From the NCBI GenBank assembly GCA_035532215.1, contig DATKRK010000324.1, forward strand, positions 1 through 36,446: a stretch of 36,446 nt of DNA, given 5' to 3'. Origin of the DNA: JAICIG01 sp035532215 (GTDB lineage: Bacteria; Planctomycetota; Planctomycetia; Pirellulales; JAICIG01). The position numbers and the translations under genes are program-made. The notes beneath the pieces are model-generated. The model made no database searches. It saw nothing but the letters and a program-made list of their open reading frames with translations, and had not been told where the DNA came from. This document shows, in pieces, positions 16,045 to 25,022 of the stretch (the stretch's first letter is position 1; each line of letters starts with the position of its first letter).

Positions 16045-18186
16045 TTACGACGCGGGCCACATCAATAGCGTGCCGATCAAAACGACGAGACCGAGCATCA
16101 TGGCCAGGGCATAAAATTGCACGAGGCCGTTTTGCAGCGGCCGCAACATGGCGCCGAAGGCGGGCGGCACGCGGCCAACGAGGTTCACCAGGCCGTCGAT
16201 CGCCTTCTCGTCGAACCAATTCGAAATGTTGGCGAGCAACCGCAACGGCGCCACGATCAAGGCGTTGTAAATCTGATCGATGAAGAACTTGTTGTAAGAA
16301 AGCTGATAGAACGAGAGCCGGTAAAGCCGGACGGCCCGCATCCACAGACTGAGTTCTTCGACTTGGCGCCGCTCGCCCAGGAATAGATAGGCTGCGGCGC
16401 CAATCCCGGCGAGAGCCAGGACGGTGCTCAGCGCTTCGACTTGGAGATGGCCTCCCTCGCCATGCGATTCGGCGGCCAGACCGCTGAAGGCTAACGACGG
16501 CGTATGGTGCAGGAAGTTAGCGAAGATGTCCGTGTAGTAGGTCACAACCATGCCCACGCCGAGTGCGAACACGGCCAAGATCGCCAGCGGCACGACCATC
16601 GACCGCGGCGATTCGTGGGCGTGATGGCCGGCTTCGGGCGGAATCCGCGTTTCGCCGTGGAAGGTCATGAAGTAAGCGCGGAAGGTGTAGACCGCGGTCA
16701 GAAAGGCCGTGAACATGCCGGCATAGTACAGCACCGTGTACAGCGAAAACTGCAGCGACGTTCCGGCCAACAGCACGAGATCGTCGTGGCCGCGGTCGTG
16801 GGCCGCCGCCAGGATGGCGTCTTTGCTGTAAAAGCCGGCGAAAGGAAACACGCCGCACAAAGCGAGACAGCCGGCCAGGAACGTCAAGTGCGTCCAGGGC
16901 ATGATTCGCCGCAAGCCGCCGAAGCGGCGCATGTCGATGATGCCGCCCATGGCGTGCATCACGCTGCCCGAGGCCAGGAACAACAGCGCCTTGAAAAACG
17001 CGTGCGTAAACAGATGGAACATGCCGGCGCCGATGCCGGCCAACAGCCCCGTGCCGACGCCCAGGAACATGTAGCCGAGTTGGCTGATGGTCGAGTAGGC
17101 CATCACCCGCTTGAGATCGTTTTGCGTCAAGGCGATCAGCGCGGCCAGCAGCGCCGTGAAGCCGCCGACCACCGCCAGCACGGCCTGCGCCTCGGGCGAG
17201 GCGGCGAACAGCGGCGTGCAGCGCGTACACATATAGACGCCGGCCGTGACCATCGTGGCGGCGTGGATCAACGCGCTGACGGGCGTGGGGCCTTCCATCG
17301 CGTCGGGCAACCAAACGTGCAGCGGAAACTGCGCGCTCTTGCCGCAGGCGCCGGCCACCAGGCACAGGCAAATCGCCAGCGCCACGCCGCCGCCGACGTA
17401 GCCCTTTGCCGGGTCTTCGAGCCGCGATTGGCCCAGCACGCCTTGCACGGCAACCTGGCCGCCTTCATCCGGCGACGTAGCGGAAACGAGTTCGCCGCCG
17501 GGCCCGACGTCGTGAAAGTCGAGCGTGCCGTAGGTGGTCCAGATCAAAAACATGCCGAGCGCGAAGCCGAAGTCGCCGATGCGATTGACCAGGAACGCCT
17601 TCTTGCCGGCCGCCGCCGCCTCGGGCTTTTCGTACCAGTAACCGATCAGCAAGTAGCTGCACAACCCGACCGCTTCCCAGAACACGAACAGCAGCACGAA
17701 GTTGCTGACCGAAACCAGCATCGTCATCGAAAACACGAACAGCGACACGTAGGCGAAGAACCGCGGATAGCCCGGGTCGCCGTGCATGTAGCCGACGGAG
17801 TAGACGGCGACCAGCAACGAAATGAGCGTGACCATCGAGAGCATGATCGCCGTCAGCGGATCGGCCCGCAGCGTGACGTCGATGGAGAACGGCCGCTGGG
17901 CGGCTTGTTCGCCCTCGCCCAATCGATAGGCGTCGTTCAAATCGGCCCAGGTCCAGAGCCGCACCAGTTTTTCGACGCCGACCGAGGCGCCAGCTCGCTT
18001 TTGGCTCGTCTCGCTCTGCACCGCGCCGAACAAAAACAGGCTGAGCAAGAACGACGTCGCCAACGCGGCGATCACCGGGATGTGGCTGCGCTCTTTGAGC
18101 AGCTTGAATCCGAACAGCCCGACAAAGAGCGCCGCAGCCAGAGGCAGCGCGGGGACGAGCACCATGAACGTTTCGGTACTAAACAT
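16045..18186 (-). CDS. nuoL: NADH-quinone oxidoreductase subunit L
   Basis: 713 residues, the largest and most distal antiporter-like subunit, with about 16 membrane helices and a long C-terminal lateral helix region (after about 560). Conserved segments are FVFWEAVGLCSYLLIGYW (glutamate helix), FLVNRIGDFGFALGMFLIW, KSAQFPLHVWLPDAMEGPTPVSALIHAATMV and the HLFTHAFFKALLFLASGSV helix with its conserved His and Lys. Compared with many NuoL proteins, an extra loop of about 45 residues lies after LIWTTYGTLDFHDVG (GELVSATSPDEGGQVAV...). Its start overlaps the end of nuoK by 8 bases, which implies coupled translation. Confidence 0.96.
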   Translation of the reverse strand: MFSTETFMVLVPALPLAAALFVGLFGFKLLKERSHIPVIAALATSFLLSLFLFGAVQSETSQKRAGASVGVEKLVRLWTWADLNDAYRLGEGEQAAQRPFSIDVTLRADPLTAIMLSMVTLISLLVAVYSVGYMHGDPGYPRFFAYVSLFVFSMTMLVSVSNFVLLFVFWEAVGLCSYLLIGYWYEKPEAAAAGKKAFLVNRIGDFGFALGMFLIWTTYGTLDFHDVGPGGELVSATSPDEGGQVAVQGVLGQSRLEDPAKGYVGGGVALAICLCLVAGACGKSAQFPLHVWLPDAMEGPTPVSALIHAATMVTAGVYMCTRCTPLFAASPEAQAVLAVVGGFTALLAALIALTQNDLKRVMAYSTISQLGYMFLGVGTGLLAGIGAGMFHLFTHAFFKALLFLASGSVMHAMGGIIDMRRFGGLRRIMPWTHLTFLAGCLALCGVFPFAGFYSKDAILAAAHDRGHDDLVLLAGTSLQFSLYTVLYYAGMFTAFLTAVYTFRAYFMTFHGETRIPPEAGHHAHESPRSMVVPLAILAVFALGVGMVVTYYTDIFANFLHHTPSLAFSGLAAESHGEGGHLQVEALSTVLALAGIGAAAYLFLGERRQVEELSLWMRAVRLYRLSFYQLSYNKFFIDQIYNALIVAPLRLLANISNWFDEKAIDGLVNLVGRVPPAFGAMLRPLQNGLVQFYALAMMLGLVVLIGTLLMWPAS

Positions 18187-18622
18187 GGCTGCGGTGAATC
18201 ATCTCCTCGGCAGGCAACTCGGGCTGGACGCCGGCGTGCGGCAGCACGGGCCAATGCTCGATGGTCAGCGGCTCTTCGGGCAGTTGCTGATCGACGAATT
18301 TGGGCTGGTTCGACTCGCGGATCGACTGCCAGACCGCCACGTCGAGCCTGCCGCTGCGATGGAACAACATCAACACCAACGCCAGGGCGATGCCGGCCTC
18401 GCAGGCCGCCACGGCCAGAATGAAGATCACCAGGATCTGGCCGCCCCAGTCGTTGTGAAAGCGGCCCCAGCCGACCAGGCTGACCGAGACGCCTTGCAGC
18501 ATCATTTCGGCGGCCAGGAACATCACGATCATGTTCCGGCGGCTGAGAAAGCCGACCAGGCCGATCGCAAACAACAGCGCGCCGACCAGCAAGAAACGGT
18601 GTAATAACTGGACTTCATCCAA
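18179..18622 (-). CDS. nuoK: NADH-quinone oxidoreductase subunit K
   Basis: 147 residues with three membrane helices in the first 100. The buried glutamates of the proton path are visible at E39 (FLAAEMML) and E75 (VAACEAGIAL). The family is usually about 100 residues, so this one has a soluble C-terminal extension of about 45 residues ending in PAEEMIHRSHV. It overlaps nuoJ by 8 bases upstream and nuoL by 8 bases downstream. Confidence 0.95.
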   Translation of the reverse strand: MDEVQLLHRFLLVGALLFAIGLVGFLSRRNMIVMFLAAEMMLQGVSVSLVGWGRFHNDWGGQILVIFILAVAACEAGIALALVLMLFHRSGRLDVAVWQSIRESNQPKFVDQQLPEEPLTIEHWPVLPHAGVQPELPAEEMIHRSHV

Positions 18623-19364
18623 CTTGGCGGCCCTCCTCGTATCCGGCGGTTCGCTTGCCTTGGGCGGCGATGGCCACCGCGCCGACCAGCGCCGCCAACA
18701 GCAGCGTGCCCGCCACTTCGACCGCGATCAAATGCCGGCTGAAGAGCTGCCCTCCCAGATGCGCCATGTGCTGCGGGCTGAGAATTTCCGCCTCGCGGTC
18801 GGCCGCCGCGATGCGGTCGACCGAAATGCCCGAGAGTTCGTCATCTGCGCGACCGGCAGGCACGGGGGCGAAGATGATTGCGCTCAGCAAACCGACCAGC
18901 ACGGCGCCGGTCGCGGCCGAGAGCATCCCCTCCCAACTCACGCGGTCGTAAGGGGTGAGCCCCTTCGGTTGGGCCAGCATCAGCACGAACAAGAACGTTA
19001 CGAGGATCGCGCCGGCATAGACCACGACCGTGGCCACGCCCAGAAACTGCGCGCCTTGATACAGGAACAAGCCGGCCGTGCCCAACAGCGTCAAGGCGAA
19101 CCAGATGGCGCAGTAGACCGGGCTGCGCAACGTCACCGCGCCCAGCGCCGAAACGATCGTCGTCGCCGCGAGCAGGAGAAATACGGCTTCGCTGATCTTG
19201 TGCTGCGAATCGAACCGCACCACCGCGAACGCGAACAGGCCCAAAGCGACGGCGGCCAACAGCGCGCCGATGCGGCGGGCTTGCACGCCGCCGCGCGGCA
19301 GCAGCAGCCACAGCCCGGCGCCCAGCAACACCGCGGCGGCGACGATCGCCTGCAAGGCGGTCAT
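18615..19364 (-). CDS. nuoJ: NADH-quinone oxidoreductase subunit J
   Basis: 249 residues with five to six membrane helices. The conserved third-helix segment FLGVATVVVYAGAILVTFLFVLML marks NuoJ/ND6, including the pi-bulge region YAGAI. An additional helix pair precedes the core (MTALQAIVAAAVLLGAG onward), and a soluble loop (about 175-215) separates the core from the last helix, so the protein is longer than most NuoJ. The start overlaps the nuoI stop as ATGA, so translation is coupled. Confidence 0.94.
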   Translation of the reverse strand: MTALQAIVAAAVLLGAGLWLLLPRGGVQARRIGALLAAVALGLFAFAVVRFDSQHKISEAVFLLLAATTIVSALGAVTLRSPVYCAIWFALTLLGTAGLFLYQGAQFLGVATVVVYAGAILVTFLFVLMLAQPKGLTPYDRVSWEGMLSAATGAVLVGLLSAIIFAPVPAGRADDELSGISVDRIAAADREAEILSPQHMAHLGGQLFSRHLIAVEVAGTLLLAALVGAVAIAAQGKRTAGYEEGRQVG

Positions 19365-19894
19365 ACCGTGCCTCCCAGTTCGGCCGACTTCATCGGCTCG
19401 GCGTCTTTGGTCTGGTCGTACACGCTCAACAGTTTTTCCTTGTCGAAAATCATTTCCTCGCGGCTGCGGCCGGTCAGGTCGAGCAGGCTCGTCAGTTCGA
19501 TGGCGTCGACCGGGCAGGCCTCTTCGCACATCCCGCAGAAGATACAGCGCAGCTCGTCGATCACGAAGCTCTCGGGATATTTTTCGCGATCGGGCCAAGG
19601 GCTCTCGGCGCCGATGATGTCGATGCAATGCGCCGGGCAGGCCGTGGCGCAGAGGAAGCAGGCCACGCACTTCACTCGGCCCTGCTCGTCCTTGTTCAAG
19701 CGGTGTACGCCGCGATAGATCAGCGGATTGCCGCTCTTCGGCCGGGCCTCGGGAAAGCTGACCGTCACCTTGGGGCCGAACAAATGCCGGGTGGTGGTGG
19801 TCAAGCCTTCCACGAACAGCGGCAGATACATCTTGCCGGCCAGGCCGAGCGAGGGCTCTTCGATCCAGTTGACGTTCGGGTCGTCGGCTTTCAT
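19361..19894 (-). CDS. nuoI: NADH-quinone oxidoreductase subunit I (two 4Fe-4S clusters)
   Basis: 177 residues. Two ferredoxin-type motifs bind the N6a and N6b clusters: C76, C79, C82, C86 (CVACFLCATACP) and C117, C120, C123, C127 (CIFCGMCEEACP). They carry electrons from NuoG towards cluster N2 in NuoB. The N-terminal MKADDPNVNWIEEP replaces the helix usually seen at the start of the family. ATG overlaps the nuoH stop as ATGA and its own stop overlaps nuoJ as ATGA. Confidence 0.96.
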   Translation of the reverse strand: MKADDPNVNWIEEPSLGLAGKMYLPLFVEGLTTTTRHLFGPKVTVSFPEARPKSGNPLIYRGVHRLNKDEQGRVKCVACFLCATACPAHCIDIIGAESPWPDREKYPESFVIDELRCIFCGMCEEACPVDAIELTSLLDLTGRSREEMIFDKEKLLSVYDQTKDAEPMKSAELGGTV

Positions 19895-21108
19895 ACACTG
19901 CTCGCTTGTTGCACTTCGAAACCCGCGTGAGGCCGATTGTCGGTGGCCAACGGCGCAGCGATGCCGGCCACGATCCAGGCGCCGACCGCCACGGCCCACA
20001 TGCCCAAGACGCCGATCCACATGGGGACCGAACTTCCATATTCGGCCAGCACGGCCACGGCCACCACGTTGACCAGGCCCATCGGCAGCATCACTTTCCA
20101 GGCCAGCGTCATCAACTGGTCGAAGCGGAACCGCGGCCAGCTCCAGCGGGCCATCATGAAGAACAGAATCACGCCCAGCACCTTGGCCATCAGCACCAGC
20201 ACGCGCAAGATCGCCGTGGCCCAGGTCACGTTGGCGTCGGCGCCGGTCAGTCCCCAGAAGTGCCAGCCGCCGAAAAACAAGATCACGATCAGGAATGAAA
20301 CCGTGACCATGTGCAGGAATTCGGCGATCAGATACATCAACAGCCGCATGCCGGCATATTCGGTGTGGTAGCCGCCGATCAATTCCTGCTCGCACTCGGG
20401 CAGGTCGAACGGCAAGCGGGCGCTTTCGGCGAAGGCCGCCACCAGAAACACCACGAAGCCGAGCGGCTGCAAAAAGATGTTCCAGACGCCGCTGGCCGCC
20501 TGAGCGTTGATGATCGTTTCCAGTTGCAGCGAGCCGTTATAGAGCACCACGCCCAACAAGCCGAGCCCCAGCGGCAGCTCGTAGGCGATCAACTGGGCGC
20601 TCGATCGCAGCCCGCCCAGAAAGCTGTACTTGTTGTTGCTGGCCCAGCCGCCGAGGATCACGCCGTAGACGGCGATACTGCTCAGGGCGAAAACGTAGAT
20701 CAGCCCGACGTCGAAACCCGGCGCCACGACCAGGTCGATCTGGTGCTTGACGCCGGGAATGCCCACGTCGGCCGGCAACACGCTGCCGAAGGGAATCACG
20801 GCGAAGATGGCCAGTGCGGCGGCAAGTATCGAAATCGGCGCCAGCGTGTAGAGGAACTTATCGACGTGTTTGGGCGTGATCTCTTCCTTGAAGATGAACT
20901 TCAGCCCGTCGGCCAACGGCTGGCCCAAGCCGAAGGCCTTGATCTTGGTGAGCGGCACGCCGACGCGGTTGGGCCCGAGGCGGTCCTGCACCCAGGCCGC
21001 AATCCAGCGCTCCAACAGCACCAGGTAGGCCGCCGCGGTCATCAGGCCGAACAGCAACAGCGCGATCTTGACCAGCGCTTCGACGGCGGAGATTTGGACT
21101 TCGGTCAT
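19891..21108 (-). CDS. nuoH: NADH-quinone oxidoreductase subunit H
   Basis: 405 residues with eight to nine membrane helices. It forms the quinone-binding chamber with NuoB and NuoD. Conserved parts are QDRLGPNRVG, FGLGQPLADGLKFIFKEE, GGWASNNKYSFLGGLRSSAQ and the acidic quinone loop AESARLPFDLPECEQELIGG followed by YHTEYAGM. In many homologues the loop reads AETNRAPFDLPE, so SARLPFDLPE is a mild variant. The gap to nuoG (174 bases) holds an inverted repeat. No strong ribosome binding site precedes the ATG. Confidence 0.96.
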   Translation of the reverse strand: MTEVQISAVEALVKIALLLFGLMTAAAYLVLLERWIAAWVQDRLGPNRVGVPLTKIKAFGLGQPLADGLKFIFKEEITPKHVDKFLYTLAPISILAAALAIFAVIPFGSVLPADVGIPGVKHQIDLVVAPGFDVGLIYVFALSSIAVYGVILGGWASNNKYSFLGGLRSSAQLIAYELPLGLGLLGVVLYNGSLQLETIINAQAASGVWNIFLQPLGFVVFLVAAFAESARLPFDLPECEQELIGGYHTEYAGMRLLMYLIAEFLHMVTVSFLIVILFFGGWHFWGLTGADANVTWATAILRVLVLMAKVLGVILFFMMARWSWPRFRFDQLMTLAWKVMLPMGLVNVVAVAVLAEYGSSVPMWIGVLGMWAVAVGAWIVAGIAAPLATDNRPHAGFEVQQASSV

Positions 21109-21172
21109 AGGCTGTGTTGGAAAATTCGTGGGGCCGGGCTCGCCCGGCGTTTCAATGTCGCACTGCTACTTT

Positions 21173-21279
21173 ATGGAGGGCCGGGCGCCCTCGCCCGGCT
21201 GACTCACGCTCGATTTCACTTTTTTCAAGTCGGGCGGGGGCGCCCGTTTCAAGCCGGGCGGGGGCGCCCGGCCCTCCAT
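21173..21279. repeat. Inverted repeat between nuoG and nuoH
   Basis: Arms 21173-21200 and 21252-21279 match in 27 of 28 bases as reverse complements (core ATGGAGGGCCGGGCGCCC). Between them lies part of a tandem duplication: TCAAG.CGGGCGGGGGCGCCCG occurs at about 21225-21246 and again at 21249-21270, so the right arm is itself a duplicate. It starts 4 bases beyond the nuoG stop and could stabilise or end the upstream transcript. Confidence 0.75.
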
Positions 21280-21282
21280 GGG

Positions 21283-22896
21283 CTATGTCGCCGCCAATTG
21301 GTTCAACTTCAAATCGACTCCGGTCGGCGGAATCTCGCCGCCGGCCACCGCGAAATAGGGCGCTTCGGCCGCCAACTCGCTGAGCGCCTGCCGGGCGTTG
21401 TACAGCCCGGGACGCTTTAATAGCCGCCAATACAACTGTCCTTCGGCCCAGGCGCCGGCCGGCGGGCGGATGGCCCATTTGACCGATTGCAGCCGGTCGG
21501 CCACGTTCACGTACGAGCCGTCGCGCTCGGCGAACGAGGCGCCGGGCAATTGATAATCGGCCTTGTTCCACAAGGGCGACGCAAACAAGTCCTGCACGAC
21601 GAGCAGATCGAGCCCGGCAAACCGTTCGGCCGCGGCTTCGTCGAACATCGGTTCTTGGTAGCCGCCGGTGACCCACGCGCCGCGAATCTCGCCCGCGTCG
21701 AGCCGCGCGAGAAATTGCTCGAAGTCGAGGCTCTCGTCGCTGAAGTGCCGGATGACCGCTTCGATGCCGCGGCGATTGGGGCACTTCTCGGCGCGGATCG
21801 TAAAGCCGCTCTTGAAATGCTCGTCCTCGCCGACGACCGGAACCGGTCCCAAGGCCAGCACCGCCTGGGGATCGAGGCTGCGGACGTATTTACTCAGCAA
21901 ATATGCTTCTTCGACCGTCAAGTGCGGCGACAACACGGCCGCCAGCCGCCCGACGGAAGAGAGTTTTTCGTGCAATTCCGCCGGCAACGTCGACCACTGC
22001 ACAGCCGCGTGAATCTCGTCTTCTTTGCGCCGCGGGCCGATCTCGCGGGCGTCGTCGTGGATGTAATGAAAGCCGTAACGCCCTTCGTCGCAGATCCACC
22101 ACTGGTTGACGAACGGGTTTTCGCGCGGCTTCAGCCGGTACACGTGGTCCTGGTTCTCTTCGATCGAGATCGAGCAGCCGGTCGAGCAGCCCGTGCAGAC
22201 GCCCGAGTGCTTCTTCATGAACCAGACGCGCTGCTGGTACAAAAAGTCCTTGTCGCCCAAGGCGCCGACCGGGCAAAGATCGACCACGTTGCCCGACAGC
22301 TTGTTGGCCAGCGGATAGCCGGGGAAGACGTCGATCTCTTCGTGCGCTCCGCGGTTGACGACCATTAGTTCGCTCGTGCCCGCGATGTCGCGGCAGAGCC
22401 GCACGCAGCGCGTACACATCACGCAGCGATCGACGAACAGCGTGACCGTGTCGCCCATGTCGCGGCGCCGGCTGGTGAAGGGCAGGATGTCGGCGCGGCG
22501 CTCTTTCTGGCCGTACTCGAAGTGATAATCCTGCAAGCTGCACTCGCCGGCCTTATCGCAGATCGGGCAATCGACCGGATGCCTGAGCAGCAGATCTTCT
22601 TCGACCTGGGCGTGGGCCTGCTTCACCTTCTCGCTGTTGGTGACGAACACCGTGCCGTCTTTGGCCGGCGTCTGGCAGGCAGGCACGAGCTTGGGGAACA
22701 TCGAGATCTGGCCGGTCTCGGCGTTGAGCGAGCCGGTCTCGACGAGGCACATGCGGCAGCTCGCCACCACCGGCAGTCCGGGGTGCCAGCAATAGTGCGG
22801 GATTTCCACGCCGGCGCGCTTGGCCGCCTGGATGCCGTTGAGGCGCTCCGAGTCGCCCATCTCCACTTCTTGTCCGTCGACGATTACCTTGGCCAT
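21283..22896 (-). CDS. nuoG: NADH-quinone oxidoreductase subunit G, short form
   Basis: 537 residues, shorter than the roughly 780-900 common in the family. All Fe-S ligands are present. The 2Fe-2S set is C36, C47, C50, C74. N5 is bound by H106, C110, C113, C119 and N4 by C158, C161, C164 with C208. The extra N7 cluster is marked by C234, C237, C241 and C269, with exactly the spacing seen in enzymes that keep it. The molybdopterin-like C-terminal domain is reduced to about 260 residues and shows no cofactor motif. The gene carries electrons from NuoF towards NuoI. The F-G gap holds a perfect inverted repeat. Confidence 0.95.
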   Translation of the reverse strand: MAKVIVDGQEVEMGDSERLNGIQAAKRAGVEIPHYCWHPGLPVVASCRMCLVETGSLNAETGQISMFPKLVPACQTPAKDGTVFVTNSEKVKQAHAQVEEDLLLRHPVDCPICDKAGECSLQDYHFEYGQKERRADILPFTSRRRDMGDTVTLFVDRCVMCTRCVRLCRDIAGTSELMVVNRGAHEEIDVFPGYPLANKLSGNVVDLCPVGALGDKDFLYQQRVWFMKKHSGVCTGCSTGCSISIEENQDHVYRLKPRENPFVNQWWICDEGRYGFHYIHDDAREIGPRRKEDEIHAAVQWSTLPAELHEKLSSVGRLAAVLSPHLTVEEAYLLSKYVRSLDPQAVLALGPVPVVGEDEHFKSGFTIRAEKCPNRRGIEAVIRHFSDESLDFEQFLARLDAGEIRGAWVTGGYQEPMFDEAAAERFAGLDLLVVQDLFASPLWNKADYQLPGASFAERDGSYVNVADRLQSVKWAIRPPAGAWAEGQLYWRLLKRPGLYNARQALSELAAEAPYFAVAGGEIPPTGVDLKLNQLAAT

Positions 22897-22940
22897 GCCG
22901 TGCTCGTTTTCAGCTTCCGACCCCTAGAAATATCTCAGAG

Positions 22941-23024
22941 CTGTAGGGAACGCCCTCCGTGGCGTTCCGTGAAGCGCGTTTACGTCGGCGTCTACCCGCG
23001 GGTCGCGGAACGCCACGGAGGGCG
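22941..23024. repeat. Perfect inverted repeat between nuoF and nuoG
   Basis: Arms 22941-22969 and 22996-23024 are exact reverse complements over 29 bases (CTGTAGGGAACGCCCTCC...), around a 26-base loop. It lies in the 197-base gap between nuoF and nuoG. Such a strong hairpin in the mRNA should affect stability or processing, or partly end transcription. Confidence 0.8.
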
Positions 23025-23093
23025 TTCCCTACAGTACCGAACCTCGCCTACCGGCGTTCTCCACGGATCTTCGCTTTAAAAAACTCCTGCTTG

Positions 23094-24503
23094 CTAATGA
23101 TGCGAATGCGCCGAGGGCCACCACGAAGGCTGCACCGGCTCGACCTTGCTTCCGTTCGTGCGATAGTTGAGCGAGGGCGCCGCCTCGACCGAGTCATACC
23201 CGCTCGGGTTCGTGCGCTTGATGTACTCTTCGAACTCGCCGCGGAATTTGCGGATGGCGTTCTTGATCGGCCAGGCCGCGCCGTCGGCCAGGCCGCAAAT
23301 CGTCGTGCCGGGAATGATGCCGATCGAGTCGCTGATTTCCAGCAGCAGTTCCAGATCCTTGAGCCGCCCTTTGCCCGCCTTGATGCGGTTGAGCATCTCG
23401 ACCGACCAGCGCGTCCCCTCGCGGCAGGGCGTACACTGGCCGCAGCTTTCGTGGGCAAAAAAGCGGCAAGAGTTGTGCAGGAAGTCGACCATGCTCACCG
23501 TTTCGTCGAGCACGACCACCGCCGCCGTGCCGAGGCCCAGGCAGCCGACCTTGCCCGGACCCGCGAAATCAAGCTTGGTGTCGAACTCGGCCTCGGTCAG
23601 CAGGCCCATGCTGATGCCGCCGGGAATGGCGGCCTTGGCCTTGCGCCCTTTCCAGACGCCGCCGCCATAATGGTCGACTAGCTCGCGACAGGTGATGCCC
23701 AGCGGCGCTTCGTAGCAGCCCGGCTTGTTGACGTGGCCGCTCAGGCAGTAAAGCTTGGGCCCGTAGCTGCCCGGGTCGCGAGGATTGTTCGGGTCGGCCG
23801 GCACGCCGATCGATTTGAACCAATCGGCGCCGCGGTTGACGATGTGCGTGACGCAGGCCACCGTCTCGATGTTGTTGACGACGGTCGGTTTATGAAACAC
23901 GCCTTCGACCGCCGGAAAGGGCGGCTTGATCCGCGGCCAGGCTCGCTTGCCTTCCAGGCTTTCGATCAGCCCGGTCTCTTCGCCGCAGATATAAGCCGCG
24001 GCGCCGCGGTGCAGGTAAATATCCAGCGAGAACTCGCTGCCTTGGATGTTTTTGCCCAGCACCCCGGCGGCGTAACACTCGTCGATCGCGCCCTGCATCC
24101 GCTCCAGCGACAGCGGGTATTCGTAGCGCAGATAGACGTAGGCCGTCGTCGCCCGGGTGGCGAAACTGCTCAGGATGATGCCTTCGATCACCTGATGCGG
24201 ATCCTGTTCCATCAGAATCCGGTTATTGAACGTGCCGGGCTCGCTCTCGTCGGCGTTGATGCACATGTAGATCGGACCGGGGTGGTCCTTCGGCAGGAAG
24301 GTCCACTTCAAACCGGTGGGAAAGCCGGCGCCGCCGCGGCCGCGCAGATTGCTCGACTTGACGACTTCGATCAACTGCGCCGGCGTCATTTCCTTGAGCA
24401 CTTTGCGCAGCGCCAGGTAACCGCCCGTGGCCTCGTACGCGCGCAGCGTGTGGCTGTCGGGCTTGTCGATGTTGGCCAGCAGGACCGGTTCGAAGTCAGG
24501 CAA
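23094..24503 (-). CDS. nuoF: NADH-quinone oxidoreductase subunit F (FMN and NADH site)
   Basis: 469 residues. The NADH/FMN site shows as LRGRGGAGFPTGLKW (53-67), NADESEPGTF (83-92) and CGEETGLIESLEGKRAWPR (173-191). The N3 cluster ligands are C354, C357, C360 (SCGQCTPC) and C403. NuoF oxidises NADH and passes electrons through FMN. A C-terminal extension of about 40 residues with a His-rich end is unusual. The only start that keeps the conserved N-terminus is a TTG at 24503, because a stop lies 18 bases upstream in frame, so initiation may be weak. A toxin-antitoxin-like pair separates it from nuoE. Confidence 0.95.
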   Translation of the reverse strand: MPDFEPVLLANIDKPDSHTLRAYEATGGYLALRKVLKEMTPAQLIEVVKSSNLRGRGGAGFPTGLKWTFLPKDHPGPIYMCINADESEPGTFNNRILMEQDPHQVIEGIILSSFATRATTAYVYLRYEYPLSLERMQGAIDECYAAGVLGKNIQGSEFSLDIYLHRGAAAYICGEETGLIESLEGKRAWPRIKPPFPAVEGVFHKPTVVNNIETVACVTHIVNRGADWFKSIGVPADPNNPRDPGSYGPKLYCLSGHVNKPGCYEAPLGITCRELVDHYGGGVWKGRKAKAAIPGGISMGLLTEAEFDTKLDFAGPGKVGCLGLGTAAVVVLDETVSMVDFLHNSCRFFAHESCGQCTPCREGTRWSVEMLNRIKAGKGRLKDLELLLEISDSIGIIPGTTICGLADGAAWPIKNAIRKFRGEFEEYIKRTNPSGYDSVEAAPSLNYRTNGSKVEPVQPSWWPSAHSHH

Positions 24504-24650
24504 GTTAAAGCTCGATTTTTAAAACGCGTTCATTTCTGCAGGCGGCAATTCCGTGGCGTTCCGCCGCGATTCCAGCTCGCGGTACGCCCGCCAAGTTTGG
24601 CTGAAAAACACCGAGGATGCAAGCCGCGTTGCGGACGATGGGGTGATGCG

Positions 24651-25022
24651 TTAAGGAACGATTCGCCGCACGCGCACCCGATGCGGCGTGACCACAATGA
24701 AGCAACCGATCGGATTCGCTTCTACGACCGACCAGCATTGCTCCAGACGGAGAAGGCGCTCATCGACGCTCAGATCCTTCAGCCGCAACAAAACAACGCC
24801 GTGCGAGTTAAGCCGGTCGCAGAAGACCATGTCGCCGAAGTCTTTGTCCGACGTAAGGATTAATCTCTCCTCCGCTTCTGCTTCGTGCAGCCACTTGCTG
24901 TCGTGTTCGCCTGGACGTTCTTCCGCCGCGTACCGTACATCATCGCCCCGATTGCGCAACCAAGCCACGATTCGCGATGCGACGTTTTCATCGGCTAGAT
25001 ACTTCATCGGCGGCCGGGTCAT
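24651..25022 (-). CDS. DUF5615-family PIN-like protein, probable toxin
   Basis: 123 residues. MKYLADENV at the start, an acidic DENV near the N-terminus and ILTSDKDFGDMVF in the middle are characteristic of DUF5615 PIN-like proteins, the presumed ribonuclease toxins of DUF433/DUF5615 pairs. The acidic residues D11, E12, D59 and D61 would build the metal site. The ATG at 25022 overlaps the stop of the DUF433 gene as ATGA. A second ATG six codons on (25007) is the family-like start. Position between nuoE and nuoF on the same strand is unusual. Function is inferred from family and pairing only. Confidence 0.82.
   Translation of the reverse strand: MTRPPMKYLADENVASRIVAWLRNRGDDVRYAAEERPGEHDSKWLHEAEAEERLILTSDKDFGDMVFCDRLNSHGVVLLRLKDLSVDERLLRLEQCWSVVEANPIGCFIVVTPHRVRVRRIVP

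Noticed and set aside
12605..18423. Several very long plus-strand frames opposite nuoL, nuoM and nuoN
   Set aside because: They are Arg/Gln/His-rich, without domains, exactly antisense to recognised membrane subunits; stop codons are rare here because of the GC-rich codon use.
24504..24650. A separate promoter for nuoF in the gap after the toxin-like gene
   Set aside because: The gap contains AT-rich TTTAAAAA next to nuoF, but no convincing paired boxes; I cannot support a promoter call.
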